This document shows positions 1 through 9,551 of a stretch of 64,000 nucleotides of DNA, one piece after another. Position numbers and translations under genes: made by a program. The notes beneath the pieces were generated by a model that saw nothing but the letters and a program-made list of their open reading frames with translations, was not told the origin of the DNA and ran no database searches. Numbering within the stretch: the first letter of the stretch is position 1; each line of letters opens with the position of its first letter. Source of the DNA: Actinospica sp035493475 (GTDB lineage Bacteria; Actinomycetota; Actinomycetes; Streptomycetales; Catenulisporaceae); contig DATJIF010000030.1 in the NCBI GenBank assembly GCA_035493475.1, forward strand, positions 1 to 64,000. Direction: 5' to 3'.

Positions 1-591
1 CCGGCAGGCGAACTCGATGTTGTGGCTGTCGTGCACCTTGGACAGGTGGTAGAACGAGCCCGGCTTCTTCGGGTAGAGCATCCGGTCGGTGCGCCCGTTG
101 TGGGTGATCTCCAGCCAGCCCTCCTCGATGTCGATGTTCGGCGTGCCGTACTCGCCCATCGTGCCCAGCTTCACCAGGTGGATCGACGGGTCCACCTCGG
201 CGATCGCGTAGAGCAGGTTCAGCGTGCCGACCACGTTGTTCGTCTGCGTGTAGACGGCGTGGGCCTGGTCGATCATCGAGTACGGCGCGGCCCGTTGCTC
301 GGCGAAGTGCACGATCGCGTCGGGCTGGAAGGAGCGCACGGCGTCCGTGGTGAACGCCGCGTCGGTCAGGTCGCCGGCGAACGGGGTGAGCGTCCGGCCG
401 GAGACCTCGCGCCAGGCCCGCACCCGCGCGTCGAAGGACTCGATCGGCACCAGGCTCTCCACGCCGAGCTCGCGGTCGTACTCGCGGCGGGCGAAGTTGT
501 CCAGGACGCCGACCTCGTGTCCGGCGGCCGACAGGTGCAGCGCCGTGGGCCAGCCGAGGTAACCGTCGGCACCCAGCACCAGGATCCGCAT
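1..591 (-). CDS. UDP-sulfoquinovose synthase (partial, 3' end outside window)
   Basis: This NAD-dependent SDR-family enzyme should convert UDP-glucose and sulfite to UDP-sulfoquinovose, the head-group donor for sulfolipids or sulfoglycans. The 197 visible residues begin MRILVLGADGYLGWP, a Rossmann GxxGxxG-type nucleotide site. They carry the SQD1-type block KLGTMGEYGTPNIDIEEGW near residues 145-163, with a conserved Thr, then GSFYHLSKVHDSHN containing the YxxxK catalytic pair. The ATG at 589-591 is the only sensible start and faces the response regulator across a 212-nt gap. The C-terminal half lies beyond position 1. SQD1-type sequence is more specific than a generic sugar epimerase, so the call is fairly firm. 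The acceptor and final sulfo-compound cannot be told from here. Confidence 0.85.
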   Translation of the reverse strand, partial: MRILVLGADGYLGWPTALHLSAAGHEVGVLDNFARREYDRELGVESLVPIESFDARVRAWREVSGRTLTPFAGDLTDAAFTTDAVRSFQPDAIVHFAEQRAAPYSMIDQAHAVYTQTNNVVGTLNLLYAIAEVDPSIHLVKLGTMGEYGTPNIDIEEGWLEITHNGRTDRMLYPKKPGSFYHLSKVHDSHNIEFACR

Positions 592-803
592 GCAACACAC
601 CTCTTCTCTCGGTTGCCGCCGTCCGGTGACGCCGACAGCAGGCAGTCCACCGGGCCGGGCTGAGCGGTTTCTGGGCGCTTGCTGCAAGCTTCCTGCACAT
701 CCACGCACGTCAGCGGCCCGACCTGGTGGACGGACGCGGAATCTGCGGCGGACTTCAGGGAAACCTCCAGACACCTTTCAGAAACGGGTCGGAGTATGAG
801 CCC
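592..803. promoter_or_regulatory. Divergent promoter region, sulfoquinovose synthase / two-component system
   Basis: This 212-nt spacer separates two divergent starts. It holds a 13-nt palindrome at 677-689 (GCTTGC-T-GCAAGC). It also has two similar blocks, TTCAGGGAAAC (754-764) and TTTCAGAAAC (777-786), about 22 nt apart and just upstream of the response regulator RBS (GGAG, 791-794). Two tandem half-sites about two helical turns apart is the usual layout of OmpR-family sites, so autoregulation is plausible. No clear -10/-35 was identified. Confidence 0.4.
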
Positions 804-1502
804 ATGGACTTTCCCGAACCGCTCGCCCATCTCCTGGTCGTCGACGACGAGCCGAACATCCGGGAGCTGCTCTCGGTGAGCCTGCGGTTCTCCGGTTTCG
901 CGGTGAGCGCGGCGGCGGACGGCCGCGAGGCGCTGGCCGCGGCCGAAGCGCAGCCGCCGGACCTGGTCGTCCTCGACGTGATGCTGCCGGACATGGACGG
1001 ATTCGACCTCGCCGCGCGGCTGCGTGAGACCCGCCGCGTCCCGGTGCTGTTCCTGACCGCCAAGGACGCGGTCGAGGACAAGGTCGCCGGCCTGGCCATC
1101 GGCGACGACTACGTGACCAAGCCGTTCAGCCTCGAGGAGGTCGTCGCCCGGATCAACAACGTGCTGCGCCGCTCCCTCGGCGAGCAGGTCCCGGGCCGCT
1201 ACGTGGTGGCCGACCTCGAGCTCGACGACCAGGCGCACGAGGTGCGCCGCGGCGGCACCCGGATCGAGCTCTCGCCGACCGAGTTCAAGGTCCTGCGCTA
1301 CCTGATGGCGAACAGCGGCCGGGTGCAGTCCAAGGCGCAGATCCTCGACCACGTCTGGCACTACGACTTCGCCGGCCAGCAGGGCATCGTCGAGTCGTAC
1401 GTCTCCTTCCTGCGGCAGAAGCTCGAGGTCGCCGGCCCGCGGCTGCTGCACACCGTGCGCGGCGTCGGCTACATCCTGCGCGAGCCCCGGGCCGGCGAAT
1501 GA
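804..1502 (+). CDS. OmpR/TrcR-type response regulator
   Basis: This is the DNA-binding response regulator of the two-component system encoded with the next gene. The 232-residue protein has a receiver domain (about residues 9-122) with the acidic pair in VVDDEP, the phospho-acceptor Asp in LVVLDVMLPDMDG and the Lys in YVTKPFSLEE. A winged-helix C-terminal domain follows (about 135-230, ending LLHTVRGVGYILRE). The ATG at 804 is preceded by GGAG at 791-794, and upstream in-frame starts lack protein-like sequence. It overlaps the kinase start by 4 nt (ATGA), so the two are translationally coupled. Relatives of the TrcR/TcrX type usually read GGDDYVTKPF; here one Gly is absent (IGDDYVTKPF). The stimulus is unknown. 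Confidence 0.9.
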   Translation: MDFPEPLAHLLVVDDEPNIRELLSVSLRFSGFAVSAAADGREALAAAEAQPPDLVVLDVMLPDMDGFDLAARLRETRRVPVLFLTAKDAVEDKVAGLAIGDDYVTKPFSLEEVVARINNVLRRSLGEQVPGRYVVADLELDDQAHEVRRGGTRIELSPTEFKVLRYLMANSGRVQSKAQILDHVWHYDFAGQQGIVESYVSFLRQKLEVAGPRLLHTVRGVGYILREPRAGE

Positions 1503-3064
1503 GGCTGCGGCTGTGGTCCCGGATCCCGCTGTGGGCCCGGCTGGTGCTCGGCACGCTGGGCCTGGCCGCCGTCGGACTGTCGGTGACCGGAGCCGTGGGC
1601 GTCGACCTCTTCCGCGACTACCTGATCGACCAGAGCGGCCAGCAGCTCACGACCGTCGCGCGCACGATCGCCAGCGCGCACTGGGACAAACCCACCTACC
1701 AGTCGCTCAACTGCGGAAGCCTGCCGAGCGACAACGCCGTCGAACTACTGGCCGGGACGACGAACGGCGCGACGACGCTGACCTCGTGCAGCGCGACCGT
1801 CGGCCAGTCCGACGAGCTGCCGACCATGCCGTCGGCCGCGACCCTGGAGGCGGCGGCCGAGTCGGGCTCGCCGATCACCGAGAGCAAGACGGTCAGCGGC
1901 GCCAGGACCGAGTGGCAGATCGTGGTCGTGAGCGAGAGGTATCTGACCCCGGTCGCCTCGCAGGCCCACACGTCCGCGACCGGCCCCACGCTGATCTACG
2001 GCAGCGAGCTGCCCTCGGACGCGAAGGTGGTGATCGAGGGCTACGTGCTGGTCGCCACCCCGCTCAGCAGCGTCGACGCGACAGTCGCGCACCTCGACCG
2101 TCTCGACATCAGCGTGGACATCGCCGTCGGCTTCGCGCTGCTCGGCGTGGGATACATCCTAGTCCGCAGAACCCTGCGACCGCTGCGCGAGATCGAGGCG
2201 GCCGCGGCCGCGATCTCGGCCGGCGACCTCACCCGCCGCATCCCCTACGGCCACCCGAAGACCGAGATCGGCCAGCTTTCGAAATCCCTCAACGGCATGC
2301 TCGGCCAGATCGAGGCCGCCTTCGGCGCCCAGGCGCGCTCCGAGGCCGAGGCGCTGCGGTCCGAGGCCCACATGCGCCAGTTCGCCGCCGACGCGGGCCA
2401 CGAGCTGCGCACCCCGCTCGCCTCCATCAGGGGCCTGACGGAGATCTACCGGCAGGGCGCGGTCGACGCCCGGCAGATGCCCGACCTGATGCGCCGCATC
2501 GAGGACGAGGCGACGCGGATGGGCGTGCTCGTCGAGGACCTCCTGCTGCTCGCGAGGCTCGACCAGCAGCGCCCCCTCGCGCACGACCGCGTGCACCTCG
2601 TCGCCCTCGCCGCCGACTCCATCACCGCGGCGAAGGCCAGGACCGCGGACCGCACCATCGGACTCGCCGTGGAACGCCCCTCCGGCTCCGCCGAGCCCGT
2701 AGTCATCGGCGACGAGAACCGCCTGCGCCAGGCCGTCGACAACCTCCTGACGAACGCCGTGCGCCACACCCCCGACGACACCCCGATCACCGTCCGCGTC
2801 CGCCCGGACGAGCAGCCGGGCCGCTACGCCCTCGACGTGCTGGACACCGGCCAGGGCCTGAGCCCCGCCGACGCCTCCCGCGTCTTCGAACGCTTCTACC
2901 GCGCCGACCCCTCCCGCGCCCGCACCACCGCCCAACAGGGCAGCGGCCTGGGCCTGGCCATCGTCGCCGCCATCGCCGAAGCCCACGGCGGCACCGCCAC
3001 CGTTCGCACCGAACCCGGCGCCGGCGCCTGTTTCACGCTGAGCCTTCCGATGGCAGTGGGATGA
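1499..3064 (+). CDS. Membrane sensor histidine kinase
   Basis: This is the cognate kinase of the preceding regulator. The 521-residue protein has an N-terminal membrane helix (about residues 12-35) and an extracytoplasmic sensor of about 160 residues with two Cys (CGS and TSCSA) that may pair. A second membrane helix lies near 205-222, followed by a HAMP domain (RRTLRPLREIEAAAAAIS). The HisKA motif is HELRTPLASIRGL. The HATPase domain has the N box DNLLTNAVRHTP, the G1 box LDTGQGLSP and the G2 box GSGLGLAIV. The ATG overlaps the regulator stop. The sensor domain gives no clue to the ligand. The pair stands alone rather than beside an obvious target gene, although the sulfoquinovose synthase is divergent. 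Confidence 0.92.
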   Translation: MRLRLWSRIPLWARLVLGTLGLAAVGLSVTGAVGVDLFRDYLIDQSGQQLTTVARTIASAHWDKPTYQSLNCGSLPSDNAVELLAGTTNGATTLTSCSATVGQSDELPTMPSAATLEAAAESGSPITESKTVSGARTEWQIVVVSERYLTPVASQAHTSATGPTLIYGSELPSDAKVVIEGYVLVATPLSSVDATVAHLDRLDISVDIAVGFALLGVGYILVRRTLRPLREIEAAAAAISAGDLTRRIPYGHPKTEIGQLSKSLNGMLGQIEAAFGAQARSEAEALRSEAHMRQFAADAGHELRTPLASIRGLTEIYRQGAVDARQMPDLMRRIEDEATRMGVLVEDLLLLARLDQQRPLAHDRVHLVALAADSITAAKARTADRTIGLAVERPSGSAEPVVIGDENRLRQAVDNLLTNAVRHTPDDTPITVRVRPDEQPGRYALDVLDTGQGLSPADASRVFERFYRADPSRARTTAQQGSGLGLAIVAAIAEAHGGTATVRTEPGAGACFTLSLPMAVG

Positions 3065-3192
3065 ATGTGATCCAGGTCCGATGCCAGCGTTCAACCCGCC
3101 GTGCCCGAGGAGTCGAGTCCGGTGTCACTGGTCGACCTCGGCAACGGACTCGCGCTCAAGGGGGATCTGTCGGCGGCTCAGGCCGCGTTCCC

Positions 3193-4476
<1,284 letters not shown>

Positions 4477-4659
4477 GACCGAGCCTCCGTGACTATTCGT
4501 GCGTATTACTACTCCGATCGAGTACTCATTCCACGTCTAGCATGCTGCATGCACCCAAGCGAGTGACGAGGCCCAAACGGGCCGATCGGGTGAACCTTTT
4601 CGACCATCGTCGCGTTCGTACGGATGTTACGATGACGGTCTCGCGCTCTGAGTGGTCGA
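4477..4659. promoter_or_regulatory. Divergent promoter region, gltA / PAS-GAF-PP2C phosphatase
   Basis: This 183-nt spacer is more A/T-rich than its flanks between about 4495 and 4640 and must hold promoters for both divergent genes. The gltA Shine-Dalgarno (GGAGG on the minus strand) lies near 4482-4487. No convincing long palindrome or paired -35/-10 boxes were identified. Confidence 0.45.
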
Positions 4660-7071
4660 TTGGTGACTGAACGACACGAGTTTTCCCTGGAGGGCACGGC
4701 GGAGGTCGTCGTCGATGCCCGTGGCTTCGTCACGGGCTGGAACGCACCCGCCGCGGCCCTGCTCGGCTATGCGGCGGCGCAGATCGTGGGCCGGCCCGCG
4801 GGGGAGCTGCTCGCCGACCCCGTCGCGCCCGCGGACGTCCGCAAGCTCGCCGCGGCGAACCCGGAGCGGTGGAACGGCGAACTCGGGCTGCGGCGGCGCG
4901 ACGGGCAGCGGGTGGAGGCGGCCGTCATCGCGCACCACGACCGCGAGACCGGGAGCTGGCGCTTCGTGTGCCAGCTCAGCGGCCGGGAACCCCGCCCCGG
5001 GGACGCGGACCTCACGCGCTGGGCCTTCGACCAGATGCCGCGCTGCTCGGTCTCGATCTACGACGCCGACCTCAAGTACCGGTCCGCGAACCAGGCCATG
5101 CTGCCGGTCGTCGGCCTGCCCGACGACGTCGTGCGCGGGCTCGACATCCACGACATCACCACGCAGCCGCAGACGGCCGATTTGTACGACGGGTTGCGCC
5201 GTGCGCGCGACACCGGCGAGCCCGTACACATCGAGAGCTTCCAGCGCACCGGCGGCGAGCAGCGGATCCACGCGTGGTCCGTCGACTTCGCGCCGCTCAA
5301 GGACGCCGACGGCACCGTGCACGGCGTGGCCCTCGTGGCGCACGACATGACCGAGCAGTTCTGGGCCCGGAAACGGCTCGTCCTGCTGAACGAGGCCGCC
5401 AGCCGCATCGGCAGCACGCTCGACCTGAAGCAGACCGCGTGCGAACTGCTCGACGTGACGGTGCCGGAGCTCGCGGACTTCGCCAGCGTGGACCTGCTCA
5501 CGGCCCTCGAATCCGACTACGAATTCGGCGAGGGCGGCCCGGGCGGCGCCGATTCGTCCGGCACGGTCACGCTGCGCCGCATCACCCACCGGTTCGCGCC
5601 CGGCACGCTGCTGCCGACGGCCGTCGAGTCAGGGGCCGTCGACGGCTATCCGGAGTACTCGCCGCCCGCGCGCGCCCTCACCAGCGGCGCCGGGGTCGTG
5701 TGCAACGCCGAGGACCCCGATTTCCGGCAATGGATGCAGGCGGACGCGCACCGGGCCGCGATCATCCAGGGTCAGGGCTATCACTCGCTGATGGCCGTGC
5801 CGCTGCGGGCCCGCGGCGTGACACTCGGCGTGGCGGTCTTCTACCGCCGCAGCCGCCAGGACCGCATGGAGCGCTTCGGCCCCGACGACCTGCTGCTCGC
5901 CGAGGAACTCGCCGCACGGGCCGCCGTCGCCATAGACAACGCCCGCCGCTACACGCGCGAACGCGAGACCGCGCTGTCGCTGCAACGCAGCCTGCTGCCG
6001 CAGCGCATGCCGGAGCAGGGCGCCGTCGAGGCCGCGTCCCGCTACATCCCGGCCCGCAGCCGCTCCGGGATCGGCGGCGACTGGTTCGACGTGATCCCGC
6101 TCTCCGGCGCCCGCGTCGCGCTGGTCGTCGGCGACGTCGTGGGGCACGGCATCCGCGCCTCGGCCACGATGGGCCGGCTGCGGACCGCCGTGCGCACGCT
6201 CTCCGACGTGGACCTGCCGCCGGACGAGCTGCTGACCAGCCTGGACGACCTCGTGGTGCGGCTGTCCGCGGAGGCCGGGTCCGAGCTCGCCGAGGAGGGC
6301 GGCGAGATAGGAGCCACCTGCTGCTACGCCGTCTACGACCCGGTCACCCGGATCTGCACGATGGCCAGCGCCGGGCACCCGCCGCCGGTGATCGTGGCCC
6401 CGGACGGCGCGGCGGCCCGCGTCCCGCTGTCGATCGGCCCGCCGCTCGGCGTCGGCGGCCTGCCCTTCGAGGCGATCGAGGTGGAGCTCGCCGAGGGCAG
6501 CCTGCTCGCGCTGTTCTCCGACGGCCTGATCGAGACGCACGAACGCGACGTGGACGAGGGCTACGAGCGGCTGAAGCGGGTGCTCGCCGACCCGGGCCGC
6601 CCGCTGGAAGAGGCCTGCGACGACGTGCTCGCCGACCTGGTCACGACGTGGCCGCAGGACGACGTCGCGCTCATCCTCGCGCGCACCCGGGCCCTGGGCG
6701 CCGACCGCGTCGCCACCTGGAGTGTTCCGGCCGACCCGGCGGCGGTCGCGCAGGTCAGGAAGGGCGTCTCGCACCGGCTGTGCGAGTGGGGCCTCGGCGA
6801 CCTGACCTACCCCGCCGAATTGATCGCGAGCGAGCTGGTGACGAACGCGATCCGGTACGCGAGCGCGCCGATCACGCTGCGGCTGATCCGTGACCGGATC
6901 CTGATCTGCGAGGTCTCCGACGCCAGCAGCACGGCGCCGCACCTGCGCCGGGCCCGGGACTGGGAGGAGGGCGGCCGCGGCCTGATGCTCGTCGCCCAGA
7001 TGGCCCATCGCTGGGGCACCCGCCACACGGCCAGCGGCAAGACGATCTGGGCCGAGATCCCCGCGCTCTGA
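4660..7071 (+). CDS. PAS-GAF-PP2C (SpoIIE/RsbU-type) phosphatase with ATPase domain
   Basis: This cytosolic 803-residue signalling protein probably dephosphorylates an anti-anti-sigma (STAS) factor and may also act as its serine kinase. Domains in order are PAS 1 (about 8-105), PAS 2 (about 118-232), GAF (about 245-435), PP2C/SpoIIE (about 455-680; metal sites in GIGGDWFDV, VGDVVGHG and DDVALI) and a C-terminal HATPase_c/RsbW-like domain (about 690-800; ASELVTNAIRYA and EGGRGLMLV). No membrane segments are seen. TTG 4660 and the adjacent GTG 4663 are equally possible starts and no ATG fits. Such fusions are abundant in Streptomyces and relatives. No sigma or anti-sigma partner is adjacent. 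Confidence 0.88.
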   Translation: MVTERHEFSLEGTAEVVVDARGFVTGWNAPAAALLGYAAAQIVGRPAGELLADPVAPADVRKLAAANPERWNGELGLRRRDGQRVEAAVIAHHDRETGSWRFVCQLSGREPRPGDADLTRWAFDQMPRCSVSIYDADLKYRSANQAMLPVVGLPDDVVRGLDIHDITTQPQTADLYDGLRRARDTGEPVHIESFQRTGGEQRIHAWSVDFAPLKDADGTVHGVALVAHDMTEQFWARKRLVLLNEAASRIGSTLDLKQTACELLDVTVPELADFASVDLLTALESDYEFGEGGPGGADSSGTVTLRRITHRFAPGTLLPTAVESGAVDGYPEYSPPARALTSGAGVVCNAEDPDFRQWMQADAHRAAIIQGQGYHSLMAVPLRARGVTLGVAVFYRRSRQDRMERFGPDDLLLAEELAARAAVAIDNARRYTRERETALSLQRSLLPQRMPEQGAVEAASRYIPARSRSGIGGDWFDVIPLSGARVALVVGDVVGHGIRASATMGRLRTAVRTLSDVDLPPDELLTSLDDLVVRLSAEAGSELAEEGGEIGATCCYAVYDPVTRICTMASAGHPPPVIVAPDGAAARVPLSIGPPLGVGGLPFEAIEVELAEGSLLALFSDGLIETHERDVDEGYERLKRVLADPGRPLEEACDDVLADLVTTWPQDDVALILARTRALGADRVATWSVPADPAAVAQVRKGVSHRLCEWGLGDLTYPAELIASELVTNAIRYASAPITLRLIRDRILICEVSDASSTAPHLRRARDWEEGGRGLMLVAQMAHRWGTRHTASGKTIWAEIPAL

Positions 7072-7140
7072 TCCCACGTAAGGACCATTCGTCCTCATTA
7101 CCCCGTGCGGGACGCGCGGTCATGAACCTACGTTGGATCT

Positions 7141-7944
7141 ATGACCTTAGGGCGACCGAGGACTGGGGGCTGGATCAGGGAGCGGGTCGAGGGCCGAGTC
7201 TGGCAAGGCCGAGGAGGGAGCCACCCTGGGGTTGGGTGGCGACCGACGAGAACGCGGCCAGGCGAGAGCCATCGACCCGCGAGCCCAGCCCCCAGTCCCC
7301 GGTGGCCCGCGGTCCCGAGGTGGGCGCTGATCTCCGCGGTGTGCGCCCCCGTGGTCCTGATCTTCGGGTGGGCGTTCGGGGCGACGCTGCAACCGGCCGG
7401 GTACAGCCCGATGCTCGACTCGATCAGCGCGCTGGCCGCCGAGGGTGCCGCCGACCCGTGGGTGATGACCGGCGCGCTGTGCGTGCTGGGCGTCTGCCAC
7501 TTCGCGACCGCCATCGGGCTGCGCGCCGCCGCGATGCCCGGACGCGTCGTGCTCGCATGCGGGGGTGTGGCGTCCGTGGTGGTGGCCCTGTCACCCGAAC
7601 CCGAGGGCGGCACCTCGCTGCGGCACCTCGTCTCCACCGGGATCGGCTTCACGCTCCTCGCGCTCTTCCCGACCCTGGCCGCCGTCCGCAGCACCCGCAC
7701 GTGGGCGCTGCGGCAGTCGACCGGCATCGTCGTCACGGCCCTGATGGCGGCCGGGGCCGCGTGGTTCCTCGTCGAATTGCACGGTCACGGCATCGCGGGA
7801 CTCGCCGAGCGGATCCTCACCGCCGTCCAGTCACTCTGGCCGCTCGTCATCGTCGTGGCCTGCGTCGTCACCCGATTCGACCCCTTGCCCGCCCACCGGC
7901 TCCGCGTCCCGGCCGCCAGCGTGCGGCGAACCGGCGACGGCTGA
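7141..7944 (+). CDS. DUF998 family membrane protein
   Basis: This 267-residue integral membrane protein of unknown function has a charged N-terminal extension of about 60 residues. It is followed by six likely membrane helices starting at WALISAVCAPVVLIFGWAFG. The second block, GYSPMLDSISALAAEGA, and the first-helix position are typical of DUF998. The ATG at 7141 has no Shine-Dalgarno. A TACGTT hexamer lies at about 7129-7135, so the transcript could be leaderless. The last 114 nt overlap the convergent sigma-factor gene. Function is not known for the family. Confidence 0.7.
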   Translation: MTLGRPRTGGWIRERVEGRVWQGRGGSHPGVGWRPTRTRPGESHRPASPAPSPRWPAVPRWALISAVCAPVVLIFGWAFGATLQPAGYSPMLDSISALAAEGAADPWVMTGALCVLGVCHFATAIGLRAAAMPGRVVLACGGVASVVVALSPEPEGGTSLRHLVSTGIGFTLLALFPTLAAVRSTRTWALRQSTGIVVTALMAAGAAWFLVELHGHGIAGLAERILTAVQSLWPLVIVVACVVTRFDPLPAHRLRVPAASVRRTGDG

Positions 7945-9162
7945 CAACCGCCGAGCCAGCAGCCGACGCTCGGCCTCCGTCGGCGCCAGTTCGTGCGCCG
8001 CCCGCAGACAATCGGCGGCCTCGGCGGCACGGCCACAGCGTTGCAGCAGGTCAGCGCGGGTCGCGTGCAGCAGGTAGTAGCCATCGAGGCGGCCCGACTC
8101 GGCCAGCGCGTCCACCAAGGGCAACGCGGCTTCGGGCCCCTGCACCATCCCGAGTGCGACCGCGTGGTTCAGGTCGACGATCGGGCTCGGCGCCACCCGC
8201 GCGAGCTGCTCGTACAGCCCGACGATCTGCGGCCAATCGGTCTCCACCGCGGACGACGCCGTCGCGTGGCACGCCGCGATCGCCGCCTGGATCTGGAACG
8301 GCCCGGCCCGCCGCGTCCGCAGCGCACGCTCCAGGACCGCCGTACCCTCGTCGATCAGCTCCCGGTCCCAGCGCGAACGGTCCTGCTCGTCGAGCGTGGT
8401 GATCTCGCCGGACGCGTCGGCGCGCGAGGGACGGCGCGCGTCGTGCAGCAGCATCAGCGCGAGCATGCCGTGCGCCTCGGGCTCGTCCGGCATCAGCGCC
8501 GCGAGCACCCGCGCGAGCCGGATCGCCTCCAGCGCCAGCCTCGTCTTGTGCTGCTGGTCGCTGTAGCCCTCGTTGAACAGCAGGTAGAGCACGTGCAGCA
8601 CGGCCGGAAGCCGGTCCGGCAGCAGGTGCGCGGGCGGCACCCGGAACGGGATCACCGCGTGCGCGACTTTCTGCTTCGCCCGGAAGATCCGCTGGCCCAT
8701 CGTGCGCTCCGGCACCAGGAACGCACGCGCGATCTCGGCCGTGCTCAGCCCGGCGAGCGTGCGCAGCGTCAGCGCGACCTGCGCGTCGAGGTTCAGCGCC
8801 GGGTGGCAGCAGGTGAACATCAGCTCGAGGCGCTCGTCCGGGATCTCGCCGTCGCTCGTGTACGGCGGCGGCTGCTCGCGCTCCATCGCGGCCCACTCCC
8901 TGAGCTTGGCCGCCTCGGTCGACACGCGGCGCATCCGGTCCACGGCGCGGTTGCGGGCGGCGGTGGTCAGCCAGGCGAGCGGCTGCCGGGGTACGCCGGT
9001 GCGCTCCCAGGTGCGCAGCGCCTGCGCGAACGCGTCCTGCGCGCACTCCTCGGCCAGGTCCCAGTCGCCGCCGGTGAACCGGATCATGGCGGCCACGATC
9101 CGGCTCCAACCGTCGGCGTAGATCCCGGCGATGATCCCGGCGATCGGCTCGCGGGTCGACAA
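7831..9162 (-). CDS. ECF42-type RNA polymerase sigma factor with C-terminal TPR-like extension
   Basis: This is an extracytoplasmic-function sigma factor of the group that carries a long helical extension and is encoded with a DGPF/YCII protein instead of an anti-sigma factor. The 443-residue protein has sigma-2 (AEECAQDAFAQALRTW, then WLTTAARNRAVDRMRR) and sigma-4 (LAGLSTAEIARAFLVPERT, then QRIFRAKQKV). About 230 helical residues follow, including the NEGYSDQ block and TPR-like repeats. The TTG at 9162 lies 7 nt after the stop of the upstream DGPF gene, so they form one operon. The last ~30 residues (Gly/Asp-rich, EPVGGQGVESGDDAG) are coded by DNA that also codes the end of the convergent DUF998 gene and are probably not structured. 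Confidence 0.88.
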   Translation of the reverse strand: MSTREPIAGIIAGIYADGWSRIVAAMIRFTGGDWDLAEECAQDAFAQALRTWERTGVPRQPLAWLTTAARNRAVDRMRRVSTEAAKLREWAAMEREQPPPYTSDGEIPDERLELMFTCCHPALNLDAQVALTLRTLAGLSTAEIARAFLVPERTMGQRIFRAKQKVAHAVIPFRVPPAHLLPDRLPAVLHVLYLLFNEGYSDQQHKTRLALEAIRLARVLAALMPDEPEAHGMLALMLLHDARRPSRADASGEITTLDEQDRSRWDRELIDEGTAVLERALRTRRAGPFQIQAAIAACHATASSAVETDWPQIVGLYEQLARVAPSPIVDLNHAVALGMVQGPEAALPLVDALAESGRLDGYYLLHATRADLLQRCGRAAEAADCLRAAHELAPTEAERRLLARRLSAVAGSPHAGGRDAEPVGGQGVESGDDAGHDDDERPE

Positions 9163-9169
9163 CGCGGGC

Positions 9170-9511
9170 TCAGTCCTCGTCGTCCACCCAGTACGGCCGC
9201 AGCTCGATCACGCCCGCCCAGGCCATCGGGTGCTTCGACGCCACCTCCACCGCCTCGTCGAGATCCGCGCACTCCAGGATGTCGAACCCGGCGATGAGAT
9301 CCTTCGTCTCGGCGTACGGACCGTCCGAGAGCAGCACCTCCCGGTTGCGCACCCGCACCGTGGTCGCGTCGCTGCCCGGCCGCACCCGGTTGCCGGTCAC
9401 CCGGACCCCGCTCGCGTCGTTCTCCTTGACCCATTCCTCGACGTCGGGCGCGCCCTCGGCGGCTCCCGGCGCGAGGTCGGGGTCCACGCACACCAGCATC
9501 AGGTACTTCAT
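9170..9511 (-). CDS. DGPF/YCII-domain protein, partner of the ECF42 sigma factor
   Basis: This 113-residue alpha/beta dimer-fold protein begins MKYLMLVCVDP and carries the family signature as LLSDGPYAETKDLIAGFDIL (DGPF read as DGPY). It sits directly upstream of the ECF42 gene with a 7-nt gap. This arrangement is conserved for ECF42 groups, where the DGPF protein is thought to act in signal perception or as a small enzyme. The ATG at 9509-9511 follows a GAGCAGATC stretch. The only His residues suited to catalysis are in ASKHPMAW. The specific role is not known. Confidence 0.88.
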   Translation of the reverse strand: MKYLMLVCVDPDLAPGAAEGAPDVEEWVKENDASGVRVTGNRVRPGSDATTVRVRNREVLLSDGPYAETKDLIAGFDILECADLDEAVEVASKHPMAWAGVIELRPYWVDDED

Positions 9512-9551
9512 GATCTGCTCCGTTCGCGGTTCGTTGGGGTGGTTCTCGTCC

